Origin: Citrobacter sp. R56
GTDB taxonomy: Bacteria > Pseudomonadota > Gammaproteobacteria > Enterobacterales > Enterobacteriaceae
DNA: 64,000 bases
Assembly (NCBI RefSeq): GCF_016811995.1
Contig: NZ_CP069159.1
Span: 3,162,001-3,226,000 of the forward strand
Reading direction: 5' to 3'
In this document: piece after piece, positions 21,341 to 33,346 of the stretch
Layout: each line of letters opens with the position of its first letter
Position numbering within the stretch: position 1 is the stretch's first letter
Made by a program: the position numbers and the translations under genes
The notes under the pieces: generated by a model
Seen by the model: the letters and a program-made list of their open reading frames with translations, nothing else
Databases searched by the model: none
What the model was told of the DNA's origin: nothing

Positions 21341-21348
21341 GAAAACGT

Positions 21349-22569
21349 ATGACACCTGGCGGACAAGCTCAAATAGGTAATGTTGATCTCGTAAAACAGC
21401 TTAACAGTGCGGCCGTTTACCGCCTGATTGATCAGCATGGGCCCATCTCGCGAATTCAGATTGCCGAGCAAAGCCAGCTTGCCCCCGCCAGCGTAACGAA
21501 AATTACGCGGCAACTTATTGAACGCGGGCTGATCAAAGAAGTTGATCAGCAGGCCTCTACCGGGGGCCGCCGCGCCATCTCTATCATCACAGAAACCCGT
21601 CACTTTCATGCGATTGGCGTTCGTCTGGGTCGTCACGACACCACCCTGACGCTCTACGATCTGAGCAGTAAAGTTCTGGCGGAAGAGCATTACCCGCTCC
21701 CTGAACGTACACAGGAAACGCTGGAGTATGCCCTACTCAATACCATTGAGGCCTTTATTGAAAGCTGCCAGCGTAAAATCCGCGAACTGATCGCCATTTC
21801 GGTGATCCTGCCGGGGCTTGTCGACCCTGAAAGCGGCGTCATTCGCTACATGCCCCATATTCAGGTCGAAAACTGGGGGCTGGTTGAAGCGCTGGAAAAA
21901 CGTTTTCACGTCACCTGTTTCGTCGGCCATGACATCCGTAGCCTGGCGCTGGCTGAGCACTATTTTGGCGCAAGCCAGGATTGTGAAGACTCTATTCTGG
22001 TGCGCGTACACCGCGGCACCGGGGCGGGGATCATCTCCAACGGCCGAATTTTTATTGGTCGTAATGGTAATGTCGGCGAAATCGGCCACATTCAGGTTGA
22101 ACCGCTCGGTGAACGCTGCCACTGCGGTAACTTTGGCTGTCTGGAAACCATCGCCGCCAATGCCGCCATTGAACATCGCGTGCATAATTTGCTGAAACAG
22201 GGCTATCAGAGCCGCGTTCCGCTGGATGACTGCACCATCAAAACCATCTGCAAGGCGGCCAATAAAGGCGATAGCCTGGCCGCAGAGGTGATCGAGCACG
22301 TTGGCCGCCATCTGGGAAAAACCATCGCCATTGCGATAAACTTGTTTAATCCGCAAAAAATTGTTATTGCCGGCGAAATCACCGAAGCCGACAAAGTCCT
22401 GCTGCCGGCGATTGAAAGCTGCATTAACACTCAAGCATTGAAAGCATTTCGTAAAAATCTGCCCGTTGTGCGTTCGACGCTGGATCACCGCTCCGCCATT
22501 GGCGCATTTGCGCTGGTAAAACGCGCCATGCTTAACGGCATTTTGCTTCAACATTTGCTGGAAAATTAA
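21349..22569 (+). CDS. nagC: NagC, GlcNAc-responsive ROK-family repressor
   Basis: 406 residues. N-terminal helix-turn-helix (about 20-75, RIQIAEQSQLAPASVTKITRQL) joined to a ROK sugar-kinase-like domain with GRNGNVGEIGHIQVEP and the zinc signature CHCGNFGCLET (about 258-268). GlcNAc-6-phosphate releases it from nag operators; it also controls chiP, chb and glmU in E. coli. Being inside nagBACD, it represses its own synthesis. Two matching operators lie between nagE and nagB. Confidence 0.98.
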   Translation: MTPGGQAQIGNVDLVKQLNSAAVYRLIDQHGPISRIQIAEQSQLAPASVTKITRQLIERGLIKEVDQQASTGGRRAISIITETRHFHAIGVRLGRHDTTLTLYDLSSKVLAEEHYPLPERTQETLEYALLNTIEAFIESCQRKIRELIAISVILPGLVDPESGVIRYMPHIQVENWGLVEALEKRFHVTCFVGHDIRSLALAEHYFGASQDCEDSILVRVHRGTGAGIISNGRIFIGRNGNVGEIGHIQVEPLGERCHCGNFGCLETIAANAAIEHRVHNLLKQGYQSRVPLDDCTIKTICKAANKGDSLAAEVIEHVGRHLGKTIAIAINLFNPQKIVIAGEITEADKVLLPAIESCINTQALKAFRKNLPVVRSTLDHRSAIGAFALVKRAMLNGILLQHLLEN

Positions 22570-22615
22570 TGCGCTTTTATAGTATCGGATTCATAACAAT
22601 TTCCCTGGGTAGTTC

Positions 22616-23368
22616 ATGACCATCAAAAATGTCATTTGTGATATCGACGGCGTGCTAATGCACGACAACATTGCCGTACCCGGTGCGGCAGAATTTTTGA
22701 CGGGTATTCTGGAAAAAGGCCTGCCACTTGTGCTGCTAACCAATTACCCCTCCCAAACCGGACAAGACCTGGCGAACCGCTTTGCCACCGCAGGCGTGAA
22801 TGTACCTGACAGCGTCTTTTATACTTCCGCAATGGCGACAGCCGATTTCCTGCGTCGTCAGGAAGGCAAGAAAGCCTACGTAGTGGGTGAAGGCGCGCTG
22901 ATTCACGAATTGTATAAAGCGGGCTTTACCATCACTGACGTTAACCCGGACTTCGTGATCGTCGGTGAAACCCGTTCCTATAACTGGGAAATGATGCATA
23001 AAGCGGCCTTCTTTGTTGCCAATGGTGCCCGCTTTATCGCCACCAACCCAGATACCCACGGTCGCGGTTTTTATCCGGCCTGTGGCGCACTCTGCGCGGG
23101 TATTGAGAAAATCTCCGGTCGCAAGCCGTTTTATGTGGGCAAACCGAGTCCGTGGATCATCCGTGCGGCGTTAAACAAAATGCAGGCACATTCCGAAGAA
23201 ACGGTCATTGTCGGCGATAATCTGCGTACCGATATCCTTGCCGGTTTCCAGGCGGGGCTCGAAACGATTCTGGTGTTGTCTGGCGTCTCCACGCTTGACG
23301 ATATCGACAGCATGCCGTTCAGACCAAGCTGGATCTACCCTTCCGTGGCCGAGATCGACGTTATCTGA
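22616..23368 (+). CDS. nagD: NagD, HAD-family nucleotide phosphatase (UMP phosphatase)
   Basis: 250 residues, the family length. HAD fold: motif I CDIDGVL (Asp nucleophile near residue 9), motif II LLTNYPSQT, and the late acidic motif VGDNLRTDI (about 201). A C2-type cap lies in between. The E. coli enzyme prefers UMP and other nucleoside monophosphates; its link with GlcNAc use is unclear, although it is the last gene of the nag operon. It begins 46 bases after nagC. A REP-type element follows. Confidence 0.96.
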   Translation: MTIKNVICDIDGVLMHDNIAVPGAAEFLTGILEKGLPLVLLTNYPSQTGQDLANRFATAGVNVPDSVFYTSAMATADFLRRQEGKKAYVVGEGALIHELYKAGFTITDVNPDFVIVGETRSYNWEMMHKAAFFVANGARFIATNPDTHGRGFYPACGALCAGIEKISGRKPFYVGKPSPWIIRAALNKMQAHSEETVIVGDNLRTDILAGFQAGLETILVLSGVSTLDDIDSMPFRPSWIYPSVAEIDVI

Positions 23369-23381
23369 AAACGACGCCATG

Positions 23382-23460
23382 CCTGATAACACGTTTCTTA
23401 TCAGGTCGACGATTCGCACTTCGCTGTTAGCCGGATAAGGCGTTTACGCCGCTATCCGGC
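23382..23460. repeat. Stem-loop and REP-type element after nagD
   Basis: First an 8-bp hairpin, CCTGATAA (23382-23389) with TTATCAGG (23398-23405). Then an imperfect palindrome with GCCGGATA and TATCCGGC ends (23430-23460), the form of enterobacterial REP units. Typical 3' end protection and attenuation elements after operons. The remainder of the space to asnB shows no gene. Confidence 0.7.
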
Positions 23461-23665
23461 AAAGTCCCATTTAATAAAACCGCCATAAAATTGCCGATTC
23501 ATCAATAAACACGCTCATCACGTAATCTTTTTTCACTAATCCACAATGCCTATTGCATTTTTTCTTTTCTGACCGGCAATACACTTGCACCCTCCCCTGC
23601 TTTGCTGCATTTTCTTAATCAAGCAAACACAAAAAGCACCACGCAACAGATTAACGGAGAAGGTT

Positions 23666-25330
23666 ATGTGTTCTATTTTCGGCGTATTCGATATCAAAAC
23701 AGACGCAGTTGAACTGCGTAAAAAAGCCCTCGAACTGTCACGTCTGATGCGTCATCGCGGGCCGGACTGGTCCGGCATTTACGCCTGTGACAACGCGATC
23801 CTGGCGCATGAACGTCTGTCAATTGTTGACGTGAACGCCGGTGCCCAGCCACTGTATAACGAGAAGAAAACGCACATCCTGGCCGTAAACGGTGAAATTT
23901 ATAACCATCAGGCGTTACGTGCGGAATATGGCGATCGCTATACCTTCCAGACCGGTTCCGACTGCGAAGTGATCCTCGCGCTGTATCAGGAGAAAGGGGC
24001 GCAATTCCTCGACGATCTGCAGGGCATGTTTGCCTTTGCGCTGTACGACAGCGAGAAAGATGCCTACCTGATTGGTCGTGACCATCTTGGCATCATCCCC
24101 CTTTATATGGGGTACGACGAACACGGCAACCTGTACGTCGCCTCCGAAATGAAAGCGCTGGTTCCGGTATGCCGCACCATCAAAGAGTTCCCGGCGGGCA
24201 GTTATCTGTGGAGCCAGGAAGGGGAAATCCGCCAGTACTATCAGCGCGACTGGTTCGATTTTGATGCAGTAAAAGAGAACGTGACTGACAAGAATGAACT
24301 GCGCCAGGCCCTGGAAGACGCCGTCAAAAGCCACCTGATGTCTGATGTACCTTACGGTGTGCTGCTCTCTGGCGGTCTGGATTCATCGGTCATTTCCGCT
24401 ATCACCAAGAAATATGCCGCCCGTCGTGTGGAAGATGACGAACGTTCTGAAGCCTGGTGGCCACAGTTGCACTCCTTTGCCGTCGGTCTTGAAGGTTCTC
24501 CGGACCTGAAAGCCGCACAGGAAGTGGCCAATCATCTGGGGACGGTGCATCACGAAATCCACTTCACGGTACAGGAAGGCCTGGATGCGATCCGTGATGT
24601 GATTTACCACATCGAAACTTACGATGTCACCACCATTCGCGCCTCGACGCCGATGTATTTAATGTCGCGTAAAATCAAAGCGATGGGTATTAAAATGGTG
24701 CTGTCCGGTGAAGGTTCTGACGAAGTGTTCGGCGGCTATCTCTATTTCCACAAAGCGCCGAATGCTAAAGAATTGCATGAAGAGACGGTACGTAAACTGC
24801 AAGCGTTACATATGTTTGACTGCGCGCGTGCCAACAAAGCGATGTCAGCCTGGGGCGTAGAGGCGCGAGTCCCATTCCTGGATAAAAAATTCCTTGATGT
24901 GGCGATGCGTATCAATCCACAGGATAAAATGTGCGGCAACGGTAAAATGGAAAAACATGTCCTGCGCGAATGTTTTGAGTCTTACCTACCGGCAAGCGTC
25001 GCATGGCGTCAGAAAGAGCAATTCTCGGATGGCGTGGGTTATAGCTGGATCGACACGCTGAAAGAAGTGGCCGCAGAACAGGTTTCTGACCAACAACTGG
25101 AAACCGCCCGCTTCCGCTTCCCGTACAACACGCCGTCCTCTAAAGAAGCGTATTTGTACCGCGAGATCTTTGAAGAGCTGTTCCCGGTTCCCAGCGCCGC
25201 AGAATGTGTGCCTGGCGGCCCGTCCGTCGCCTGTTCCTCTGCGAAAGCTATCGAGTGGGATGAAGCGTTTAAAACCATGAACGATCCTTCCGGTCGTGCG
25301 GTGGGTGTCCACCAGTCCGCCTATAAATAA
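23666..25330 (+). CDS. asnB: Asparagine synthetase B (glutamine-hydrolysing)
   Basis: 554 residues from ATG 23666 (MCSIFGVFD). The frame is open 27 codons further upstream, but the active-site Cys must be residue 2 of the precursor, which fixes this start. An N-terminal Ntn glutaminase domain (Cys2, RHRGPDWSG, AVNGEIYNH) releases ammonia. The C-terminal PP-loop domain with SGGLDSS (about 233) activates aspartate with ATP. Standard family length. It is followed by a strong terminator and the tRNA cluster, the same order as in E. coli. Confidence 0.98.
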   Translation: MCSIFGVFDIKTDAVELRKKALELSRLMRHRGPDWSGIYACDNAILAHERLSIVDVNAGAQPLYNEKKTHILAVNGEIYNHQALRAEYGDRYTFQTGSDCEVILALYQEKGAQFLDDLQGMFAFALYDSEKDAYLIGRDHLGIIPLYMGYDEHGNLYVASEMKALVPVCRTIKEFPAGSYLWSQEGEIRQYYQRDWFDFDAVKENVTDKNELRQALEDAVKSHLMSDVPYGVLLSGGLDSSVISAITKKYAARRVEDDERSEAWWPQLHSFAVGLEGSPDLKAAQEVANHLGTVHHEIHFTVQEGLDAIRDVIYHIETYDVTTIRASTPMYLMSRKIKAMGIKMVLSGEGSDEVFGGYLYFHKAPNAKELHEETVRKLQALHMFDCARANKAMSAWGVEARVPFLDKKFLDVAMRINPQDKMCGNGKMEKHVLRECFESYLPASVAWRQKEQFSDGVGYSWIDTLKEVAAEQVSDQQLETARFRFPYNTPSSKEAYLYREIFEELFPVPSAAECVPGGPSVACSSAKAIEWDEAFKTMNDPSGRAVGVHQSAYK

Positions 25331-25345
25331 GCGAAAAGTGTAAAA

Positions 25346-25368
25346 AGAGCCCTCAGGGGCTCTTTTTT
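25346..25368 (+). terminator. asnB terminator
   Basis: 7-bp stem AGAGCCC/GGGCTCT with a four-base loop, then a T-run. It lies 15 bases after the asnB stop. Confidence 0.9.
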
Positions 25369-25484
25369 ATATTGTAATAATCCTTACAAAAACGATTAAT
25401 AACCAATAATTGCCGAATATTGCGTCACGCTGTTCGCAACCTAACCAAACAGTCACATTCCGGCCATTTTCAATGAAAAAGGGG

Positions 25485-25513
25485 TTGACGCTTCAAGGCT
25501 CAATACGCATAAT
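25485..25513 (+). promoter_or_regulatory. tRNA operon promoter (metT)
   Basis: -35 TTGACG (25485-25490), 17-base spacer, -10 CATAAT (25508-25513), followed by a GC-rich discriminator (GCGCCCCGC). The GC-rich discriminator is the mark of stringently controlled stable-RNA promoters. It lies about 40 bases before the first tRNA. Confidence 0.75.
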
Positions 25514-25553
25514 GCGCCCCGCAACGCCGATAAGGTAACGCGAAAAAAAAGAT

Positions 25554-25630
25554 GGCTACGTAGCTCAGTTGGTTAGAGCACATCACTCATAATGATGGGG
25601 TCACAGGTTCGAATCCCGTCGTAGCCACCA
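25554..25630 (+). tRNA. metT: tRNA-Met (CAU), elongator
   Basis: 77 bases ending in encoded CCA. Cloverleaf with acceptor GGCTACG/CGTAGCC, anticodon CAT in CTCATAA, and T-loop GGTTCGAATCC. It is identical to the fifth gene of the cluster (25950-26026). The acceptor pairs fully, so this is an elongator and not an initiator tRNA. Confidence 0.97.
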
Positions 25631-25639
25631 TCTTTTTTT

Positions 25640-25724
25640 GCGGGAGTGGCGAAATTGGTAGACGCACCAGATTTAGGTTCTGGCGCCGCAAGGTGTGCGA
25701 GTTCAAGTCTCGCCTCCCGCACCA
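25640..25724 (+). tRNA. leuW: tRNA-Leu (UAG)
   Basis: 85 bases, long variable arm as in all leucine tRNAs, anticodon TAG in GATTTAGGTTC, acceptor GCGGGAG/CTCCCGC, and encoded CCA. It reads CUN codons. Second gene of the cluster. Confidence 0.97.
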
Positions 25725-25747
25725 TTCACCAGTAAGCGTTGCACGGA

Positions 25748-25822
25748 TGGGGTATCGCCAAGCGGTAAGGCACCGGTTTTTGATACCGGCATTCCCTGGT
25801 TCGAATCCAGGTACCCCAGCCA
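25748..25822 (+). tRNA. glnU: tRNA-Gln (UUG)
   Basis: 75 bases with encoded CCA, anticodon TTG. It starts with unpaired-type U1 (TGGGGTA acceptor with TACCCCA), a feature used by GlnRS. Identical to the next gene. Confidence 0.97.
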
Positions 25823-25858
25823 TTTTTTCTTCGATATAGCGGTTCACCGCACGGTCAT

Positions 25859-25933
25859 TGGGGTATCGCCAAGCGGTAAGGCACCGGTTTTTGATACCGG
25901 CATTCCCTGGTTCGAATCCAGGTACCCCAGCCA
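25859..25933 (+). tRNA. glnW: tRNA-Gln (UUG), second copy
   Basis: 75 bases, the exact repeat of 25748-25822, beginning 111 bases after it. Anticodon TTG, encoded CCA. Confidence 0.97.
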
Positions 25934-25949
25934 TCGAAGAAAGAAATCT

Positions 25950-26026
25950 GGCTACGTAGCTCAGTTGGTTAGAGCACATCACTCATAATGATGGGGTCAC
26001 AGGTTCGAATCCCGTCGTAGCCACCA
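25950..26026 (+). tRNA. metU: tRNA-Met (CAU), elongator, second copy
   Basis: 77 bases, identical to 25554-25630. Anticodon CAT, encoded CCA. Confidence 0.97.
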
Positions 26027-26072
26027 TATTAAGGACGTATCGATTCAGTTCGATAAATCCAGAAAGAATTGT

Positions 26073-26147
26073 TGGGGTATCGCCAAGCGGTAAGGCTCTG
26101 GTTTCTGATACCAGCATTCCGAGGTTCGAATCCTCGTACCCCAGCCA
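26073..26147 (+). tRNA. glnV: tRNA-Gln (CUG)
   Basis: 75 bases with anticodon CTG and encoded CCA. It differs from glnU/glnW in the anticodon arm and T arm. In E. coli its amber mutants are the supE suppressor; here the anticodon is wild type. Confidence 0.97.
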
Positions 26148-26182
26148 ATTTTAAAAGACGTTTACGTTGTAGACGCACCTGT

Positions 26183-26257
26183 TGGGGTATCGCCAAGCGG
26201 TAAGGCTCTGGTTTCTGATACCAGCATTCCGAGGTTCGAATCCTCGTACCCCAGCCA
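26183..26257 (+). tRNA. glnX: tRNA-Gln (CUG), second copy
   Basis: 75 bases, identical to 26073-26147, starting 110 bases after it. Last gene of the seven-tRNA cluster; a terminator follows seven bases later. Confidence 0.97.
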
Positions 26258-26263
26258 CATAAG

Positions 26264-26288
26264 AAAAGCTCGCTTCGGCGAGCTTTTT
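26264..26288 (+). terminator. Terminator of the tRNA operon
   Basis: 10-bp stem AAAAGCTCGC/GCGAGCTTTT closed by a stable TTCG tetraloop, with a T-run. Confidence 0.92.
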
Positions 26289-26304
26289 GCTTTTCTGCGT
26301 TTAT

Positions 26305-26350
26305 TGCCTGATGGCGCTACGCTTATCAGGCCTACAATCGTAGGCCTGCA
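26305..26350. repeat. REP-type palindrome between glnX and ubiF
   Basis: TGCCTGATGGCG...TTATCAGGCC followed by a short perfect hairpin GGCCTAC/GTAGGCC, the usual enterobacterial REP/BIME form. It lies between convergent transcription units, just after the ubiF stop. Confidence 0.75.
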
Positions 26351-26356
26351 TTAAAA

Positions 26357-27532
26357 TTACAACCCTAACGCATATTTCAGCGCCTGGCGCTTAAGTACCC
26401 CGGCTCGTTCTGCTGCCATCAGCCCAATATTGCGCATAATCCTCAGCGGTTGCAGATTATTGCTGAACCCGGCATAGAACAGATCCATCCCACTCTGCAT
26501 GATGAAGTTATCGGTCATACGGCGTGTCTGATAGCGTTTCAGCACCTGATGGCTGGACCAGGATTCACCGTAGCTCCGCGCATTCGCCAGGACGTCGATC
26601 AACGCATCAACATCCCGATACCCTAAGTTCACTCCCTGCCCTGCAAGCGGATGAATGGTGTGCGCCGCATCCCCGACCAGCGCCAGTCCTGGCTGAACGT
26701 ACTGCAATGCATGCCGACGCGTGAGCGGAAATGCCCCTGCCGCTATGGCTGTGACGCTACCCAAACGCGAAGGGAAATGTTTTTCAATCTCAACCTGCAA
26801 CTGCGGCATGCTCAGGCTCTGCAACTGGCGAATTCGGGCTGGCGTGTCATACCACACCAGCGATGCCCAATTGTCGAATAAGGGCAGAAATGCGCGTGGA
26901 CCGTCTGGCGAAAATTGTTGCCAGGTGCTGTCGCCGGGATCGCGGTCACATTGCACGCTGATCAACATGCAGGATTGATCGTACTGCCAGGCATGGATAC
27001 CGATGCCCGCCATTTGCCGAATCCGCGAGTTAGCGCCATCCGCCCCCACCACCAGTTTTGCCGTGATTATCTCGCCATCGGCCAGTTCCAGCTCGTGACG
27101 GTCATTGTTACGGTGCAAGGCAATGAGGGAAGCGGGAACACGCAGCGTGACTTTCGGATGCGCCTCCAGCGCCTGCCAAAGTGCACGTTGCAGAACGTTG
27201 TTCTCCACCATATATCCCAGCAGCGGTAATTTAAGCTCGGCGGCATCGAACATCACATGGGCGTTTTCCCACTCCCAGGTTTCCAGACGGCGGTAAGGGT
27301 GGCTGCGCATCCCTTGTACCGTATCCCAGACGCCCAAACCTTTGAGTAACGACACTGACGCCGCACTTATCGCCGAGATACGCACATCGGGCTGGCTGTC
27401 AGTAACAAATGGCGCAGGGGCGGCGTGTTCTATGACCGTCACCGAAAATCCTTGTTGCGCCAGCCCCAGCGCCAGCGCGCCGCCGACCATCCCAGCGCCG
27501 ACAATGGCTACTTCCGTTGGTTGATTTGTCAT
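26357..27532 (-). CDS. ubiF: UbiF, 3-demethoxyubiquinol 3-hydroxylase
   Basis: 391 residues from ATG 27532 (MTNQPTEVAI); a second in-frame ATG two codons upstream is possible. FAD-dependent monooxygenase of the UbiH/UbiF/VisC group. It has the N-terminal dinucleotide fold VGAGMVGGALALGLA (about 11-25), the second FAD motif VVGADGANSRIR (about 155) and GDAAHTIHPLAGQGVNLG (about 283). It performs the last ring hydroxylation in aerobic ubiquinone synthesis, at C-6 in the usual numbering. Divergent from miaB. Confidence 0.97.
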   Translation of the reverse strand: MTNQPTEVAIVGAGMVGGALALGLAQQGFSVTVIEHAAPAPFVTDSQPDVRISAISAASVSLLKGLGVWDTVQGMRSHPYRRLETWEWENAHVMFDAAELKLPLLGYMVENNVLQRALWQALEAHPKVTLRVPASLIALHRNNDRHELELADGEIITAKLVVGADGANSRIRQMAGIGIHAWQYDQSCMLISVQCDRDPGDSTWQQFSPDGPRAFLPLFDNWASLVWYDTPARIRQLQSLSMPQLQVEIEKHFPSRLGSVTAIAAGAFPLTRRHALQYVQPGLALVGDAAHTIHPLAGQGVNLGYRDVDALIDVLANARSYGESWSSHQVLKRYQTRRMTDNFIMQSGMDLFYAGFSNNLQPLRIMRNIGLMAAERAGVLKRQALKYALGL

Positions 27533-27678
27533 GGTCAATCATCCTGTTAGCAATATGCATTAAGTTTACAGGATTTTTTACCCCTTGAGGCTGATAACGG
27601 TCATACTGGTCACAACCGCGTCAAAGCATTACACTATGCGCCCTGCATTCCTGGCTACTATTTCGCAAGAGCAAGTCG

Positions 27679-29103
27679 ATGACCAAAAAACTCCATATTA
27701 AAACCTGGGGCTGTCAGATGAACGAGTACGATTCATCGAAGATGGCCGATCTGCTGGACGCCACCCACGGGTATCAACTGACCGAAGTGGCGGAAGAAGC
27801 GGATGTGCTGCTGCTGAATACCTGCTCAATCCGCGAGAAGGCTCAGGAAAAAGTCTTCCATCAATTGGGTCGCTGGAAGCTCTTAAAAGAGAAAAACCCG
27901 AACCTGATTATCGGCGTCGGCGGCTGTGTGGCGTCCCAGGAAGGTGACCATATTCGCCAGCGTGCGCACTATGTCGACATCATTTTTGGGCCGCAAACAC
28001 TGCATCGCCTGCCTGAAATGATCAATTCCGTGCGCGGCAACCGTAGCCCGGTCGTGGATATCAGCTTCCCGGAGATCGAGAAGTTCGACCGCCTGCCGGA
28101 ACCGCGTGCCGATGGTCCAACAGCATTTGTCTCCATCATGGAAGGCTGCAACAAATATTGTACTTACTGCGTGGTGCCCTACACCCGTGGTGAGGAAGTC
28201 AGCCGTCCGTCTGATGACATTCTGTTTGAGATCGCCCAGCTTGCTGCTCAGGGCGTCCGTGAAGTGAATCTGCTCGGCCAGAACGTTAACGCGTGGCGTG
28301 GCGAGAACTACGACGGCACCACCGGTTCATTCGCCGATTTGCTGCGTCTGGTCGCCGCGATTGATGGCATTGACCGTATTCGTTTCACCACCAGCCATCC
28401 GATCGAGTTCACCGATGATATCGTTGAAGTCTACCGTGATACCCCTGAGCTGGTGAGCTTCCTGCATCTGCCAGTACAGAGCGGTTCAGATCGCGTACTG
28501 AATCTGATGGGGCGTACCCACACTGCGCTGGAATACAAAGCGATCATCCGTAAACTGCGCGCAGCGCGTCCGGACATTCAGATAAGCTCCGATTTCATCG
28601 TCGGCTTCCCTGGCGAAACGACGCAAGATTTCGAGCAGACCATGAAGCTGATTGCCGACGTGAACTTCGACATGAGCTACAGCTTTATCTTCTCTGCCCG
28701 CCCGGGTACCCCCGCCGCCGATATGGTTGACGACGTCCCGGAAGCAGATAAAAAACAGCGTCTGTATATCCTGCAAGAACGTATCAACCAGCAGGCGACG
28801 GCCTGGAGCCGCCGTATGCTCGGCACCACGCAGCGTATTCTGGTGGAAGGGACTTCGCGCAAGAGCATCATGGAGCTGTCGGGTCGTACCGAAAATAACC
28901 GGGTCGTGAACTTTGAAGGAACCCCGGACATGATCGGTAAGTTTGTCGATGTGGAAATCACTGACGTCTGGACAAACTCCCTGCGCGGTAAAGTCATCCG
29001 CACTGAAGATGAAATGGGCCTGCGTATTGCAGAAACCCCGGAATCTGTCATTGCCCGTACCCGTAAAGAGAACGACTCTGGCGTTGGATTCTACCAGCCT
29101 TAA
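27679..29103 (+). CDS. miaB: MiaB, tRNA-2-methylthio-N6-isopentenyladenosine synthase
   Basis: 474 residues. Methylthiotransferase with two iron-sulfur clusters. The N-terminal MTTase domain has three cysteines (WGCQMN, NTCSIRE and GGCVASQ). The radical-SAM motif is CNKYCTYC near residue 157, and a TRAM RNA-binding domain lies at the C-terminus. It adds a methylthio group to i6A37 of tRNAs that read codons beginning with U. It is first in a group running to ybeZ, ybeY, corC and lnt, with a hairpin after its stop. Confidence 0.98.
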   Translation: MTKKLHIKTWGCQMNEYDSSKMADLLDATHGYQLTEVAEEADVLLLNTCSIREKAQEKVFHQLGRWKLLKEKNPNLIIGVGGCVASQEGDHIRQRAHYVDIIFGPQTLHRLPEMINSVRGNRSPVVDISFPEIEKFDRLPEPRADGPTAFVSIMEGCNKYCTYCVVPYTRGEEVSRPSDDILFEIAQLAAQGVREVNLLGQNVNAWRGENYDGTTGSFADLLRLVAAIDGIDRIRFTTSHPIEFTDDIVEVYRDTPELVSFLHLPVQSGSDRVLNLMGRTHTALEYKAIIRKLRAARPDIQISSDFIVGFPGETTQDFEQTMKLIADVNFDMSYSFIFSARPGTPAADMVDDVPEADKKQRLYILQERINQQATAWSRRMLGTTQRILVEGTSRKSIMELSGRTENNRVVNFEGTPDMIGKFVDVEITDVWTNSLRGKVIRTEDEMGLRIAETPESVIARTRKENDSGVGFYQP

Positions 29104-29107
29104 TCCT

Positions 29108-29133
29108 CAAGGCCTGCCACCGGGCAGGCCTTG
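29108..29133 (+). terminator. Strong hairpin after miaB
   Basis: Perfect 11-bp stem CAAGGCCTGCC/GGCAGGCCTTG with a four-base loop, five bases after the miaB stop. Few T's follow, so termination may be incomplete. Confidence 0.6.
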
Positions 29134-29254
29134 TAATTCCCCTCTTTGTCCCCATCTTCATTGCAATGCTTGCGCCTTTATCCTGTGGCGTGAATAATTT
29201 CCTTACAGGCCGGGAATATTCATCTTCCGGCGCCCTATGCATAAGAGGAACAGT

Positions 29255-30301
29255 TTGAACATAGACACTCGCGAAATCACCCTTGAGCCTGCAGACAATG
29301 CCCGTCTGCTGAGCCTTTGCGGCCCGTTTGATGACAACATTAAACAGCTGGAGCGCCGTCTCGGCATCGAGATTAACCGCCGTGACAACCACTTTAAACT
29401 GACCGGTCGCCCGATTTGCGTGACTGCTGCGGCAGATATTTTGCGCAGTCTGTATGTCGATACCGCGCCGGTGCGTGGTCAAACGCAGGATATTGAGCCG
29501 GAACAGATCCACCTCGCCATCAAAGAAGCCCGGGTGCTGGAACAGAGCGCAGAGAGCGTGCCGGAGTACGGCAAAGCGGTGAACATCAAAACCAAACGCG
29601 GCGTGATTAAGCCACGTACGCCAAACCAGGCGCAATACATCGCCAATATTCTTGATCACGATATCACCTTCGGGGTTGGCCCCGCCGGTACAGGCAAAAC
29701 GTACCTTGCCGTCGCCGCTGCCGTCGATGCCCTTGAGCGTCAGGAAATTCGTCGTATTCTGCTGACCCGTCCGGCGGTAGAAGCTGGGGAAAAGCTGGGA
29801 TTCCTGCCAGGCGATCTGAGCCAAAAAGTCGATCCCTATTTGCGTCCCTTGTATGACGCCCTGTTCGAAATGTTAGGTTTTGAAAAGGTCGAAAAACTGA
29901 TTGAACGCAACGTGATTGAAGTCGCACCGCTGGCCTATATGCGTGGTCGTACTCTGAACGACGCCTTTATCATTCTCGATGAAAGCCAGAACACCACTAT
30001 CGAACAGATGAAAATGTTTCTGACGCGTATCGGTTTTAACTCTAAAGCGGTGATCACCGGCGACATCACGCAGATTGACCTGCCGCGTAGCACCAAGTCA
30101 GGCCTGCGCCACGCCATTGAAGTACTCTCTGAAGTAGATGAGATCAGTTTTAATTTCTTCCACAGTGAAGACGTCGTACGCCACCCGGTGGTCGCGCGGA
30201 TCGTTACCGCCTATGAAGCCTGGGAAGAAGCAGAACAAAAACGAAAAGCAGAACTGGCTGCCGTTCGTAAGCATGAAGCCCAGGAGCAAGGACAAAAATG
30301 A
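29255..30301 (+). CDS. ybeZ: YbeZ, PhoH-like ATPase
   Basis: 348 residues from TTG 29255 (reads [10 protein letters not shown]), with AGAGGA five bases upstream. An ATG at 29237 would precede this ribosome site and is less likely. P-loop ATPase with Walker [12 protein letters not shown] (about 150) and Walker [11 protein letters not shown] (about 250), the PhoH family core. It partners the endoribonuclease YbeY, whose gene overlaps the stop by four bases, and is implicated in RNA metabolism and the heat response. The C-terminal end is Lys/Glu-rich. Confidence 0.95.
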   Translation: MNIDTREITLEPADNARLLSLCGPFDDNIKQLERRLGIEINRRDNHFKLTGRPICVTAAADILRSLYVDTAPVRGQTQDIEPEQIHLAIKEARVLEQSAESVPEYGKAVNIKTKRGVIKPRTPNQAQYIANILDHDITFGVGPAGTGKTYLAVAAAVDALERQEIRRILLTRPAVEAGEKLGFLPGDLSQKVDPYLRPLYDALFEMLGFEKVEKLIERNVIEVAPLAYMRGRTLNDAFIILDESQNTTIEQMKMFLTRIGFNSKAVITGDITQIDLPRSTKSGLRHAIEVLSEVDEISFNFFHSEDVVRHPVVARIVTAYEAWEEAEQKRKAELAAVRKHEAQEQGQK

Positions 30302-30765
30302 GTCAGGTTATTCTCGATTTACAGCTCGCATGTGAAAGCAACGCGGGCTTACCGGAAGAAAGTCAGTTTCAGACATGGCTGAATGCGGTGATCCCACAGT
30401 TTCAGGAAGAGTCAGAAGTTACCATTCGTCTGGTAGACGAAGCCGAAAGCCACGATCTTAACCTGACGTACCGTGGCAAAGATAAGTCAACCAACGTGCT
30501 CTCATTCCCGTTTGAAGCGCCACCGGGTATTGAGATGCCGCTGCTGGGCGATTTGATAATCTGCCGTCAGGTGGTTGAGCAAGAAGCGAAAGAACAGGGC
30601 AAACCGCTGGATGCCCACTGGGCACATATGGTGGTGCACGGTAGCCTGCATTTATTGGGCTACGATCATATTGAAGATGACGAAGCGGAAGAGATGGAAT
30701 CCCTTGAAACAGAGATTATGCTTGCTCTGGGCTATGAGGATCCGTACATTGCCGAGAAGGAATAA
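30298..30765 (+). CDS. ybeY: YbeY, endoribonuclease for 16S rRNA maturation and ribosome quality control
   Basis: 155 residues. UPF0054 metalloenzyme with the zinc site [11 protein letters not shown] (three His, HxxxHxxxxxH) around residue 114. The conserved N-terminal pattern [17 protein letters not shown] is also present. It acts on the 3' end of 16S rRNA and on defective 70S ribosomes. Its ATG overlaps the ybeZ stop (ATGA), indicating coupled expression. Confidence 0.97.
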   Translation: MSQVILDLQLACESNAGLPEESQFQTWLNAVIPQFQEESEVTIRLVDEAESHDLNLTYRGKDKSTNVLSFPFEAPPGIEMPLLGDLIICRQVVEQEAKEQGKPLDAHWAHMVVHGSLHLLGYDHIEDDEAEEMESLETEIMLALGYEDPYIAEKE

Positions 30766-30863
30766 GCGACCGGGCTGATGCCCGGCTGCTCGATACAATG
30801 CCGCGCGCTGAATACACGCGTGACGAGCAACCCATTAACTCACATGAGAACCCATACGACGCC

Positions 30864-33300
<2,437 letters not shown>

Positions 33301-33315
33301 TCTCCCTCCCCTTTT

Positions 33316-33346
33316 GCCCGGTGGCGCTTCGCTTACCGGGCCTACA
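33316..33346. repeat. REP-type element after lnt
   Basis: Palindrome GCCCGGTGGCGCTTCGCTTACCGGGC, followed by CTAC, typical REP unit. It lies 15 bases after the lnt stop; the rest of the space up to the gltI leader is AT-rich with no gene. Confidence 0.75.

Noticed and set aside
25587-25988. Open frames on both strands across the tRNA cluster giving repeated peptide blocks (VPGFEPGNAGIKNRCLTA and similar)
   Set aside because: They are translations of the duplicated tRNA genes and their spacers; the repeats come from identical tRNAs, not from a repeat protein.
25554-26257. Regular direct repeats that at first look like a CRISPR array
   Set aside because: The repeats are complete 75- and 77-base tRNA genes with CCA ends and cloverleaf pairing.
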